NCBI GenBank assembly: GCA_032622095.1
Contig: CP136062.1
Coordinates: 136,850,351-136,914,350, forward strand
DNA length: 64,000 nucleotides
Reading direction: 5' to 3'
DNA from: Siphonodentalium dalli
Taxonomy: Eukaryota; Mollusca; Scaphopoda; Gadilida; Siphonodentaliidae
A program made the position numbers and the translations under genes. This document shows positions 34,064-45,177 of this stretch, in pieces. Within the stretch, counting starts at the first letter, position 1; each line of letters starts with the position of its first letter. Below the pieces are notes generated by a model that saw nothing but the letters and a program-made list of their open reading frames with translations, searched no databases and was not told the DNA's origin.

Positions 34064-34300
34064 CACAAGCTTAATGATTCTATTATACATGCTGAATGAT
34101 GCAGCGGAGCTCAATGGATCCAGTCCTTCACAGTGGCTGCTGAGACTAAATTTAGATCCACTGTCTTGTGCTTTGAGCTGTCATTCTCTGTAGTCCAGGA
34201 TGTCTTGGTATTGATAAGGTGAATTGCCTGGAGACTAGGTTATACCAGGAGCCACCACACAGCCACTTGTTGCTAAGTTGTTAGAGTCTGGTATGTGGAT
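34064..34300 (+). repeat. Direct duplication, copy 2 (partner 33338-33546)
   Basis: Same block order as copy 1, with a small insertion near GCCACCACACAGCC. Confidence 0.88.
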
Positions 34301-34614
34301 ATAAAGATGCAGGGTTCCACTGATCTTAAGAACTACTGGATGCTGCATTGCTTTAATGCTATTTTCACAAGAATGTGGTTCTCGATAATCATTGGGCCAT
34401 GGTTACGTCTGAGATGTTGGTACAGAGGAGCATTCTGGGGCTCTAGCACCTTTGCCCTTGTCTTACTCCTGTTTGAATGTATAATTTACATTGGGAAAAG
34501 TACCATTCTGAAGGTTGAGCCCCCCGTGCCTTCAGTGCTTACACCACCCCTGATGGTTGTCAACTAAATGATGGGATTATAATTCCTATGTTGAAAATTG
34601 TAAAGAGGGACATT

Positions 34615-35096
34615 CAGTTAGTGGATAAAGCAACAACACTCTTTTGTTGGAAATTTTCGGCCTCATGGTCTTCTTCAGGGCTCCAGACGATAATATCAAC
34701 AGGTTATATTTTGACAATTGATTGGAGAGTTCATTGACTATGGTTTAGACGTAATCAGGCGTTAATAACATAAACCTGATATTTCTTATATACGGACTAC
34801 AATAATGCCCTAAGTAATCGACTCTTTAACTACAGCAGAATTATGGGTAACTTTTCAGGAAATATGGCTTGTTGCCATTCATCGGAACAAGCCATATTTC
34901 CGACTAAATCCTGAAAAGTTACCCATAATTCTGCTGTAGTTAAAGAGTCGATTACTTAGGGCATTACTGTATAATGAACTCTACAACCTACTATCAAAAT
35001 GTAAGCTGTTGATATTATCATCTGGCTGAAGAAGGGCATGAGGCTGAAAATTTCCAGCAAAAGAGTGTTGTTATTTTATCCATGAAATGAAGGGAG
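34615..35096. mobile_element. Element with roughly 88-bp inverted ends, Penelope-like motif
   Basis: The left arm (34618-34705: GTGGATAAAGCAACAACACT ... ATAATATCAACAGG) is the imperfect complement of 35003-35093 (CTGTTGATATTATCATCTGG ... TTGTTATTTTATCC). The right arm contains GCTGAAGAAGGGCATGAGGC then TGAAAATTTCC. This resembles the terminal CTGAAGAAG..GAAA signature of Penelope-like elements; that match is from memory and is tentative. Confidence 0.5.
34798..34971. mobile_element. Family B MITE nested inside the 34615-35096 element
   Basis: Ends are TACAATAATGCCC and GGGCATTACTGTA. The left arm lacks the AGGATTTAGTCGG piece present in the right arm. Confidence 0.9.
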
Positions 35097-35369
35097 TTTG
35101 CATTGATTTGCCTTTACAGTATTGTCACATTGGTGAGGTTTTAAATCTGTGGCATTCAAGAAACAAAATGGAATTCACAGTAATTTGTTTACAATTGACT
35201 GATCTATTTTTTCACCAATGGGCTGATGACTTAAATTCATAATCTTGAGTTATCAAGGGTGAGGTGCTAATTGATTTATTATTAATAATCTAATTAATAG
35301 ACTTCCTATTAAAGTACTTGATAACAGACTTTATTCACTGGGTTCTATTGCCTATGGGAGGCCAAATTT

Positions 35370-35620
35370 ATATTTATTAATAATTGCGCTGAAGCGCAAT
35401 CCAGGCTGAAGCGCAATTATTGTTACAAGCTCACACCCCTGAATAGATAGGTTATTCCATTTTTATCAATTCATATGGGATATCGCAATTCAAAATTAAT
35501 TGCACTTCAGCGCAAGTCAAAATTAATTGCGCTGAAGCGCAATTAATTTTTCACATACTACCCAAGCAATTCAATTGCGCTTCAGCGCAATTATTACTAT
35601 TAAAGTTTGGTTGAATAGGT
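35370..35620. repeat. GCGCTTCAGCGC palindrome cluster, left side
   Basis: AATTGCGCTTCAGCGCAATT and close variants (TTGCGCTGAAGCGCAA) occur about six times within 250 bp, in either orientation. Confidence 0.9.
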
Positions 35621-36079
35621 GCAGGGAGAAAATTAACTGGTATCGCATCGCAATTTGCTACCCAAATTTGGATAATAGCTATGCAATTTGGTATGAATTT
35701 TATATGATTTCAGAACAATGCTATCTAATTATGTCATTATGAGGTTATTTGATAATCAAAATTTCAAAAGTAATTTGCTCCCTGAATAGATGGGTTATTC
35801 CATTATCATAAATTCATATGCGATACCAACCAATTGCGCTTCAGACTGCTTCCTTGCCTATTATCATGAGTATTATGAGTTAACTAAAGACAGTAAACAA
35901 TCATGAGAGCACACCTACCTTTTACATTAAGGGCTGAGAGGATAATATCAAATGATTTATGGACGGAGTCATTTTTATTCGTTTAAAACCACATCTCAGA
36001 AAATTCTTTAGAAGTCTTCAGTCACATACAGAAGGAATAAAGGCAAGGAGACTAAGTTTCCCCTGCCGCACCACATAAT

Positions 36080-36445
36080 AGCGTTCCCTTCAGGGCGACT
36101 CACAAAACATTTCCTTCTGTTTTAGTCGGTGTGACTCTCGATAGCATTACCTTATGTATTAGTCGGGGTAACTTGCGACACCGGTACCTTCTGTTTTAGT
36201 CGGGGCAACTCATGATAGCATTATAATCTGTATGAATCGGACCGACTCGTGATAGCATTGCCTTCTGTATTAATCAGGGGGACTCACAATAGCATATTTC
36301 CTTCTGTTTTAGTCGGTGCTACTCGTGATAGCATTACATTCTCTATTAATCATGAAGACTCGCAATAGAATTAGCTTCTGTTTTAGTCGGGGCTACTCGT
36401 AATAGCATTATCTTCTGTTTTAGTTGGGCCGACTCGCGATAGCAT
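36080..36445. repeat. Minisatellite, left array (about 38-40-bp units)
   Basis: Units read CCTTCTGTTTTAGTCGGGGC then GACTCGCGATAGCATTA, about nine diverged copies. The same unit recurs at 41447-41860 and 42474-42740 in the same orientation. Confidence 0.88.
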
Positions 36446-37290
36446 TTTCTCCCACCCCCTACACACTTTAGCACTGGCAGCCAGTGTGAGATAGCTGGGT
36501 GAGATTTCCCTGTCTCACATAACACGTGACCATCTATCTCACACCACCCACGTGACTGCTTTACCTATTTAATTAAAGTGATGTGAAACGTAAATTGAAC
36601 CTCACAATTGAGTTTCCTGCGTCATTCTGTGGGAAGAGTGAATAAAATAACTCCGATACACGAAATCCCCCATCCTGAAGTCAGTTTGTACACATTATAC
36701 GGCCATTCGGCTAACTATTTATATTCATCAATCGTCCCGATTAATCTCACCATAATAACACGAAAATACAAACCGATGCGTTGTCTTGTGCAGTCACGGA
36801 AATGCCCGAGCACTTCCGACTCGATTGGGATTGAATCGGGTTTCGTTCTCAGAAATGGCTTCTAGGGAGGATGACCGTTCGCTGGAATAGCGTCATGCAC
36901 ATCAGAATATTAAAGCGAAAAACAAATTGACATCGCAATCGGTAGTCAATTCGACAGGGAAGGAATAGAAAGGGAATTGTTGCGTGAAATCACAAACGGA
37001 AGAACATTGGCCGAGTTAGTGGCAAAGATTATAATCGAACAGTGATCGAGAGGTAATAATTCCAAAATGTTACTATTTATAGAAAATTGTAAGCGCATTG
37101 ACCGAATTTTTACATCAATCTGGCCGCAAGCACAGTACCGTTCAGAAAGAGTTGTCTTACTTTTGTAACTCAAAACTGTTTAATTACATTATACCTGTAC
37201 AATAGTACAAATAATTGGTATTCAATATGCCAGTACAGAACATTTGTTAGCTCATTGGCCATGAAATGTTTTTAATGGCAAATTCTGTTG
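36446..37290. other. Low-repeat core segment with two CACGTGAC motifs
   Basis: Less repetitive sequence inside the 7.5-kb element. CACGTGAC (E-box of USF/TFEB type) occurs at 36523-36530 and 36549-36556, near repeated TATCTCACA words. Two frames of 75-85 codons (36608-36865 plus; 37173-36946 minus) lack recognisable domains. Confidence 0.4.
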
Positions 37291-37771
37291 TCAAGCTTTA
37301 GTAAGCACTATTCATTCTGATGGATGATAACTATAATGGAAAGCCTTTTTCACATGTATTAGCTAATTGCACATTAGCGTAAGTGAATTACAATTAAGCG
37401 TAATGTATTACACTCAGGTGTAATGCACACATATAAAGCGTACTTCACTTACGCTTAACCATATGATGTAGATAAAGCATTACTCCTATGAGTAATAGAA
37501 TTATGACTAGTGTGCTTAAGCGTAATTGATTAAAGTGTGCTTAAGCGTAATTGATTTACACTTAAGCTCACTGGTCATTTATTTTCATTGATAGATTAAT
37601 TACACTTAATCATAAATGAATTATGCTTAAGCGATTATACGAGAAGCCGTTTTCACATTTATTCTGATTCTGCTTAATCGCAAATCATTTACGCTTAAGT
37701 GTAAATCATTTGCACTTAAGAGCAAATCATTTATACTTAAATACAAATCATATGCGCTTTAGCGGAAATAG

Positions 37772-38610
37772 TATGGGAGGCCCCTTTCACATTTATTATT
37801 TATTTGCGCTTAAGCGCAAATATTTGTGCTTAAGCATAAATCATTAAGCACAAATATTTGTGCTTAAGCGTAAATCATTTGCGCTTAAGCACAAATATGT
37901 GTCTATCAATTTATTTGCGCTTAAGCGCAAATACCTAACACTCCATTACATCCCTCTGATGTGAATGATTGAGTCCATCTCATATTATATTAGCATGGGC
38001 CCATAGTAATAGCCCCATACAGACTCGAAGTTGAAGAAAAAACATATTTCCATATGCATATCAGCATCTCTGTCCCTGGTGTCCCAAGATTTGGTGCCTC
38101 ACTCCCAGAGCTCATGTATATTTTATTATCTCCTGCACAGATATATACCATTTCCATGGCCATAAATAGGGAATTAGGGGTTACTGGGGTTTGCTTCCCT
38201 CATATGGTGTACTCATTGACTTGAAGTTGGGGAAAAACCCCTATTTTCATAATATCAGCATCCCTGTCCCCAAGAATTTGTGTCGCCATCCCAGAGATAT
38301 AGTATATTTTATAAAAGAGACATATCCTACACAGATCTATATCATTTCCATGGTCATAAAACAGATCTTGGGGTTTCTGGGGGATTGTTTCCCTCATATG
38401 GTGGGGCTATATCAATTTTAGTGATGTGTTTAGGCCTGTGCCATGTAAAATTAATTCAGGGGGGATCATTGCATATTGATTTTTATTTGCGCTTAAGTGC
38501 AAATGATTTGCGCTTAAGCGCAAATATGATCTATTTGCTTAATTGCAAATGATAGAGGTTATTTGCGCTTAAGCGTAAATAAATAATAAATGTGAAAAGG
38601 GCCTCCCATA
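37772..38610. mobile_element. Nested 839-bp element of the same end family
   Basis: TATGGGAGGCCCCTTTCACA then TTTATTATTTATTTGCGC at the left; the mirror image (AATAAATAATAAATGTGAAA then AGGGCCTCCCATA) at the right. Flanks AAATAG and TAATAG agree at 5 of 6 positions, consistent with a 6-bp duplication. The interior repeats a roughly 200-bp motif twice (CCATTTCCATGGCCATAAA, near 38145 and 38340). Confidence 0.75.
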
Positions 38611-39047
38611 TAATAGATCACATTTATGGCAATTTTATGCTAAAGCGCAAATATATTATTAGACACATATTTTTTGCGCTTGAGCGCAAATGATTTACAC
38701 TAATAAATAATATATTTGAAAAGGCTGTCTCCCATGCGATTTCCTCTAAACTCAAATTTACTCTGGCAATAAGACATCAATCAAACATCGGTTTAGACTC
38801 CCCCATATACTATGAGATGGACTCAATTATTCAGACAAAGGAAATCAGTTGGAGTTAGGTATTTGCTTAAGCATTATTCATATTAATTATGCTTATGTGT
38901 AAATGAGTTCCGCGCTTAAGCGTAAATGAAGTACGCTTAAACGTAATTCATATACACTCTCATTGAACTCCCCTCAAGCTGAAATGGATGCAACCGCATT
39001 ACTAATGCCAGTAACCTACATCAGGTTATACCAATATACATGAGGTA

Positions 39048-39396
39048 TATGGGGAGCCAAATTAACATTTAATAATAATAGAGCTTAAGCGATATAATTG
39101 AGCTTAAGCGATATAATAAGGGAAGATATAATTGCGATTAAGTTCAATAAGGAAATATCTAATTGCGCTTAGCACAATAAGGAATATCTTATTGCACTTA
39201 AGCACAAAAAGGAATATCGTATTGCACTTAAGCGCAATAAGGAATCTCTAAGCGCAATAAGGAATCTTCTTATTGCACTTAAGCGCGATAAGAAATATTC
39301 TTATTGCACTTAAGTGTAATTAGAGATTCCTTGATTTGGGGGGGGGGGGGCTTTAGCTCAATTATTTATTAAATGTTAATTTGGCTTCCTCCCATA
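39048..39396. mobile_element. Nested 349-bp element of the same end family
   Basis: TATGGGGAGCCAAATTAACA then TTTAATAATA at the left; TTATTAAATGTTAATTTGGC then TTCCTCCCATA at the right. Flanks GAGGTA/GAGGTG agree at 5 of 6 positions. The interior is a run of GCGCAATAAGGAATATCTTA-like units with TTGCACTTAAGCGCAA palindromes. Confidence 0.75.
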
Positions 39397-39519
39397 GAGG
39401 TGAGATAGCTGATGAACCCAATTACAGTCAAGCGTAATTCAAATGTATTACGCTGATCGTAAGTTAATTATGCTTAAGCATAAATAATTTATGCTTAAGT
39501 GTAATTAGCTACTATAAAG

Positions 39520-41270
39520 TGAATCTGGGATAAGGGGAGTACTCTAAATTGTTCTTTCGACCAGCTGTTTCTACCAATTAAAAAAAATTCTCATTTATTT
39601 TGAAACTAATGAAAGACAATGGTATATTTTTTTACTAGTAATATTCATTATAAACTTGTACAAATCTGAAAACAAACAAAATTTTAATATTTAAGAAATT
39701 TAGAGTTCCCTCTCTTACAGCAGCAACCACTATGCCAGGAAGATCAATCGATCTAGTTCAGCCCGATTGGGCTATTATAATTTATAGATCGATCGGTGGT
39801 TCATGCACTCTCTGCGTTTGAAATATTGCTAATAATTTCCATTTACATAAGTCAATAATGCCATTGCAGATAACTTCATCTTAAATTCGACCAAATGTGT
39901 TGACGTTTGATAAGAAGGGCAGGAATTCCCCGATTTGTTTATTTTCAATCGATGAGAAGCATGACGACCTGGATCAGCTGATCGGTTCGGAGGTGTGCCA
40001 ATCGTATTTTGCATGCTGTGAATACCCATTCACGCCTAAATTTGCAAACAATCCATATATAACATATACACAGTGTGTACACTTTGTTAGTTGCCAATTA
40101 ATTCTCGACATTTCAATTAGAAAACATGAGATATCGATGCAAAAATCAAGACATAATCACATTATCTAGTTTGTGTTTTGTTGAATCTACTTTCGGTTAT
40201 CGACATGTCGGCTATTGTTTTGGCTGTTCTCTTAACCGTGCGTGCCAGCCGATCGTCGTTTTTCGGGCGGTTCCGATTTCTTCCGAATATAATTCCATGA
40301 CCTCCACGCGATGATTCGCGCCGAAAATGTGGTTGTATCTGAGAAGATTTCTTACTCTGACCGCAGTTTTCAACAATTTAATACGGGGCGAATACCGCAT
40401 CAATAATATGCAACCTTGGGGTTTTATTTCTAGTTTTTTATGACCTTTCTTATGGTATATCGGATACAGTTCTGTCTGACATGAAATATATACCCACCGG
40501 GAGTGAAGCTAATGACTTTAAGAGCCGGAACTAATTTAACAATCCGTCATCATGTGTTGTGTGAACTAAAACAGACCAAAACAATGGCGACCAACCAGTT
40601 ACGCTTCACGTTTCAAGTAAATACATACGGACGAATTCGTGGACGCTAATACAAATGGAGATAAGCCTCAACTATTAATCACGAAAAACCTTCAACATAA
40701 CCTCACTTGCAGACACAGAGTTGCATATATAACATGAAATATAAACGACTAATTTGCGAACATATTCCATAAAACGGAAGACCCCAAGCGAAACTGGCAC
40801 CACTGGCACATTTCGTAACAGGTCAACAATAGCCGCCTCACAAATGACGAACGAAATAATTCCACATTCGAACTGTTGTCATCGTTACAATAAATCGTCG
40901 AACGCGTCTAACTAACATTTGTCTGTCATATATTCACGTGTTTCCTTTTCTAATGGTATCGATATGGTCATTTCCGATGACAAATACGGTTAGTCCAGTT
41001 GTATATACTTCATATCAATACGCGCGTTTATGCAGGTGCAACGATGTGACGTGTCCATGTCGTTTTCACAAGACATTGTCGATTTCACTCTAACGTATTA
41101 ACCCTGCGCGCACGGGTAACGCGCTTTGTTTTTACAGTATATACCTTGGTATATACCGAAATCACCCCAGTTAATCACGAATATCGCATTAGATTTCTTC
41201 CCAAATATACCGTTACGAAGCTACTGGAATGTGCCAAAGATTGGTATAAAATAAAAAATCGGAATGAGGC
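39520..41270. other. Core of the 7.5-kb element, no gene recognised
   Basis: Mostly single-copy within the window. The most protein-like frame is minus 40403-40212 (ANHRVEVMELYSEEIGTARK), but it is short with no splice support. No transposase motif seen. Confidence 0.4.
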
Positions 41271-41289
41271 TCTTGGGTAGGGAGAAAAA

Positions 41290-41439
41290 TGATCCATCAT
41301 GACCTGGGGTTTGGGATGGAAAAATCTCACCCTCGGGGCCAGATAGTTGGTCCGGACACTCGGCAAGCCTCGTGTCCGGCCCAAATATCTGGCCCCTCGG
41401 GTGAGATTTGTCCATCCCACACCCCAGATCATGATGGAT
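41290..41439. repeat. 150-bp inverted repeat
   Basis: ATCCATCATGACCTGGGGTT ... AATCTCACCCTCGGGGCCAG is mirrored by CTGGCCCCTCGGGTGAGATT ... CACCCCAGATCATGATGGAT. The loop is about 40 bp, around GACACTCGGCAAGCCTCGTG. Confidence 0.9.
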
Positions 41440-41446
41440 AATATTA

Positions 41447-41860
41447 ATCTTCTGTATTAGTCGGGGTGATTCACTTTTGGATTATCTTCTTTATTTGTTT
41501 GGGCTACTCTCAATAAGATTGATTAGTCAGTGTCATGGCGACTTGCAATAGCATTATGTTCTGTTTTAATCAGGGCGACTCGCGATAGCATTACCTTCTG
41601 TATTAGTCGGGGTAACTTGCGATACCGGTATATACTTTCTGTTTTAGTCAGGGTGACTCATGATACCATTAACATCTGTATGAATCGGGGCGGCTCCTGA
41701 TGGCATTGCCATTGCCTTATGTACGTATTAGTGATCAGGGCAATTCACGATAGCATTTCCTTCTGTTTTATTCTTTATGTTCTCTATAAATCGTGGAGAC
41801 TCGCAATAGCATTACCTTCTGTATTAGTCGGGGTGACTTGCAATACCTGTACCTTCTGTT
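41447..41860. repeat. Minisatellite, right array 1
   Basis: CTTCTGTATTAGTCGGGGTG then ACTTGCAATA... units as at 36080-36445, about ten diverged copies. Confidence 0.85.
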
Positions 41861-42473
41861 TTGTCCGGTACGAAAATTGCAATGGCTAAGCACTGTACAT
41901 AATATTGGCATTATTATTTCCCGATGCAAATCTGAATACGCTGGTCGTGATGCTCGTCTGTTATATTTGAACAGTTTCTATATGTGGTTGCTTGGGTAGC
42001 CTTTATTGTCGGTTGGGCAGCCTTTATTGTCGGTTGGGCGACTTCTTTTTGCAAGAATACCGGCACTAATCAAAATTATTTTTCTGTGTGGGCGCTGGGT
42101 TTCCCCGGCGATAAAAATAATATCTGGAAAAAACAGTTGTTCTAAAAACTAGCACCGGAATATGGCGGAAGGTAATAGATATTTTTCGATTGGGTTAATG
42201 TCGTGGCATTGTCTGAAAATCTTATCAAATGAATTTTGTTGCGTAAAACTTGTGTTTATCAGCCATAGGTGTAGTATTTTACTCCATTCCTCACAGTGGA
42301 TCGTGAGACTAATAACAGGCAGTGTCATACTTCTGCATTTTGTTTCGGTTTCTGTTGTACGATGTAGGTTTTGGAAATTCCGGTTATGTTGTCAGCATGT
42401 TGTCATGTCGAAATAATTGACAGATTTCTTCAGTTCTGTTCACACAAAAATTACAGAATAAAAATTATACATG
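41861..42473. other. No feature recognised
   Basis: A short direct pair GTCGGTTGGGC is present near 42008-42035. Open frames here (84 and 112 codons) have no recognisable domain. Confidence 0.3.
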
Positions 42474-42845
42474 CGATAGCATTATATTCTGTATACTTCA
42501 GGGTGACTCGCGACTTCTGTTTTAGTCGGATAGACTCACAATATAATTATCTTCTGTTTCAGTCAGGGCGACTTGCAATAGCATTAGCTTCTGTATTAGT
42601 TGGGGCGACTCGCAATACCAGTACCTTCTGTTTTATTTGGGAAAATAATTGCGCTTCAGTGCAATTATTTTTCTATTGGATTTATTCATACCGGTACCTT
42701 CTGTTTTAGTTGGGAAAATAATTGGGCTTCAGCGCAATTATGTTTCTATTGGATTTATTCATTAATTAACTGGGGGGTTTAGCCATATATGAAAAATGAA
42801 TTGAATTGCGCTTCAGCTCAATTATTAATAAATGTGAATTTGGCC
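42474..42845. repeat. Minisatellite, right array 2, merging into palindromes
   Basis: More TTCTGTTTTAGTCGGATAGA-type units, then AATTGCGCTTCAGTGCAATT palindromes leading to the right end of the 7.5-kb element. Confidence 0.85.
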
Positions 42846-42852
42846 TCCCATA

Positions 42853-43397
42853 ATTGCCTACATAAAGCCTGCCCAATAAGCATTACGTTTATTAAATCAA
42901 CGTAGCTTTAATTGTTTAACGTAGCTTTATTAGGTCAACATAGCTTTATTAAGTAGATATTACTTTCATGACGTTATTATATATGCAAATTGTGCAAGTA
43001 ACCAGGGACATCAACTGGCTTAAATGACATTGTGATTTTAGGAAGTGTTTTGACCATAATTGCATCGTAATTGATACACTTAAAATGATATGTGATTTTG
43101 CTCTAAAATATCTATAAACCATTATAGCAAGGCCAGCTTAGAATACAATATTTTGTCAACTTGCATGAAGGTTCAGGATTTTCTCAGAGACTAGTTTACC
43201 CGCTGACTTTGCGAGTATTTTGCGTGTAATCTGGGGCTGAGAATCTTATTTAGGTTGGCCAGTCATGATGAACATTTTCTTCTGCATCGTATATACATTT
43301 CGGCTGTTTGGAGCTATTAATTGGTTATCCTTAGTTGAAAAAATCATCTCATTTTTTAGATGTATATTTTGTAAGAGATATCTGTGTTTCGTGTTTG
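42853..43397. other. No gene; short AACGTAGCTTTATTA repeats at start
   Basis: Three or four ACGTAGCTTTATTA-like words at 42865-42965, otherwise AT-rich DNA without features. Confidence 0.4.
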
Positions 43398-43592
43398 TGG
43401 CGAGTCTCACAAAGGGAACCTCACATATATAAGAGAGTGCATTGGCCTAACATTATTTACCTTGACCTTGTAAGCCAGTGCATTCTCTTATATATGCTAG
43501 GCTCCCTAAGGGAGATTCACATATATGAGAGAATGAACTGGCACATGATCTTCAATGCTTCACCAGCGCAGCTCCCGTCATGAAAGGGTTAA
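43398..43592. mobile_element. Family A MITE, left-truncated
   Basis: Starts inside hairpin 1 (GGCGAGTCTCACAAAGGGAA), keeps hairpin 2 and ends CCGTCATGAAAGGGTTAA. Confidence 0.85.
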
Positions 43593-43684
43593 TTGAGAAT
43601 TGTTGTTATTATCTTGATTACCTGTCCTTATTTGGAAAATGAATTTAAATGGATTGACCATATTTGTGGTTGTTTTCATCATAC

Positions 43685-43895
43685 TTGTTGGAAACCTGAA
43701 ACATCTTTCTCCTGGCTTTCTATGTGCCTGGGAGTTTAAATCAATAAAGGTCTGACATACTACTGGCTGCATGTACGCATCGAGACGGGAATGTGAGATA
43801 GATGTGTCAGCAGACTCCAGGGGACGATAGAGACCATCAGTTCTATATCCATCCAGGGTGTCCAGCTCTACCGCATAACCACCACACACAATGCT
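43685..43895 (-). CDS. Candidate orphan exon, function unknown
   Basis: A minus-strand frame without stops, bounded by plausible splice sites: acceptor GATCAG with AG at 43897-43896, donor GTATGA from 43684. The translation (for example GYAVELDTLDGYRTDGLYRP, and later SRLDAYMQPVVCQTFIDL) has the balanced composition of real protein, unlike the surrounding repeat translations. It lies in a low-repeat stretch just upstream of a MITE. I cannot assign a family, and no partner exons were found. It may be a pseudogene exon, part of an unseen gene, or chance. Confidence 0.3.
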
Positions 43896-44329
43896 CTGAT
43901 CAATAATACATCGCAGGAAGCCATCAAGATGAGTTCAGCGTAGGTTTCCTTAAATATAAAACAGTGTTTCTAGGCTTCCAATACTGGCTACAGTTGGGTG
44001 GGTGTTGGCAACATGCACAACTGAACAAAACCTTCTGGTAAGTATCTTAGCTTTGTTTGAGAATTCCATCTGCCGTTCTCATCATCAATTGTAACATGAA
44101 CATTACTTTTTAGATGGACTCCAGCTTACATCTATAAATAATAGAACATTCTCTTGAAGCTTACAGTGTTAGCCTTACATTATATGAGACCATACAGCAA
44201 TACCTTCACATACACAATCAATACCTGGTCACTGTGGGTCTGCCAATGATGACTTTGAAACAAGTTACAATCAGGATATTGTCTTTTAATGGTTTCATGT
44301 GTTAGTCCTTTTGGATCATCATTGGCTTA

Positions 44330-44435
44330 TACAGTAATGCTATAATTAATCGACTCCTTAAACACAGCAGAATTATGGGTAACTTTTCAGGATTTAGTCG
44401 GAAATAAGGAGTCGATTACTTAGAGCATTACTGTA
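44330..44435. mobile_element. Family B MITE with hairpin deleted
   Basis: Left end plus arm to GGATTTAGTCGGAAAT, then directly AAGGAGTCGATTACTTAGAG and ATTACTGTA. The second arm and apex are missing. Confidence 0.88.
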
Positions 44436-44608
44436 TTAAGATATTATTGGTTCATTTCTATTTGGTTAGATGGATTCTTGACAGTTGTTGTTGTTGTGTT
44501 TTTTAGCTTTTCTCACAGAGTTTTAAGTACTGATGCTACACCCTGCCATAAACCATGGCTTCTTTGTGCTCTGTGTCTATTCCACCAGAGATCACCTAGA
44601 TGTTTTAA

Positions 44609-44764
44609 CCCTTCCATGACTGGAGCTTCCTGAAATTTTGCGAAAACTCTGTGCCAATGTATTCTCTTATATCCTGCGAGTCTCACATAGGGAGCCTCGC
44701 ACATATAAGAGAATACATTGGCCTAACAATATTTACCTTCACCATTTAAGCCAGTGCCTTCTCT
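44609..44764. mobile_element. Family A MITE left half (copy 1)
   Basis: TTAACCCTTCCATGACTGGA through hairpin 1 to GCCAGTGCCTTCTCT. At this point a family B MITE (44765-44873) begins at the TA of the CTCTTATA stem. Confidence 0.88.
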
Positions 44765-44875
44765 TACAGTAATGCCCCAAGTAATCAACTCCATAACCAC
44801 ACCAGAATTATGGGTAACTTTTCAGGATTTAGTCGGAAATATGGCTTGATGCCATTCATCGGAAAGCTCTCACCG
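44765..44875. mobile_element. Family B MITE, left half only
   Basis: It begins TACAGTAATGCCCCAAG and stops at the hairpin apex (GGAAAGCTCTCACCG), exactly where the second copy of the segmental duplication begins. Confidence 0.88.
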
Positions 44876-44904
44876 GTTAGTTCTTGTGGATCATCATTGG
44901 CTTA

Positions 44905-45177
44905 TACAGTAATGCTCTAATTAATCGACTCCTTAACCACAGCAGAATTATGGGTAACTTTTCAGGATTTAGTCGGAAATATGGCTTGATGTCATTCATT
45001 GGAAAGCTCTCGGCTTTTCAGGATTTAGTTGGAAATATGGCTTGATGCCATTCATCGGAAAGCTCTCGATGAGAGCTTTCCGATGAATGGCATCAAGCCA
45101 TATTTCCGACTAAATCCTGAAAAGTTACCCATAATTCTGCTGTGGTTAAGGAGTCAATTACTTAGAGCATTACTGTA
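44905..45177. mobile_element. Family B MITE with extra left arm
   Basis: TA-bounded; the left arm segment TTTTCAGGATTTAGT..GGAAAGCTCTC occurs twice, the right arm once. Confidence 0.9.

Larger units (their letters stand above)
37330..39510. repeat. Dense TTGCGCTTAAGCGCAA / TTACGCTTAAGCGTAA palindromes
   Basis: Dozens of 12-20-bp palindromes centred on CTTAAG, mainly two types: TTGCGCTTAAGCGCAAAT and TTACGCTTAAGCGTAAT. They are irregularly spaced over 2.2 kb. A non-palindromic stretch (about 37930-38460) separates two blocks. Confidence 0.92.
35353..42852. mobile_element. 7.5-kb symmetric palindrome-rich element with 6-bp TSD
   Basis: The left end TATGGGAGGCCAAATTTATA then TTTATTAATAATTGCGC is matched in inverted orientation by the right end (GAGCTCAATT-type palindrome, AATAAATGTGAATTTGGCC, TCCCATA). 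About 45 of 50 bases agree. Exact 6-bp flanks ATTGCC occur at 35347-35352 and 42853-42858. Next to both ends are GCGCTTCAGCGC palindromes. A 38-bp-type minisatellite lies further in on each side (36080-36445; 41447-41860 and 42474-42740). Two smaller elements with similar ends are nested inside. No transposase or long frame is seen. Confidence 0.7.
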
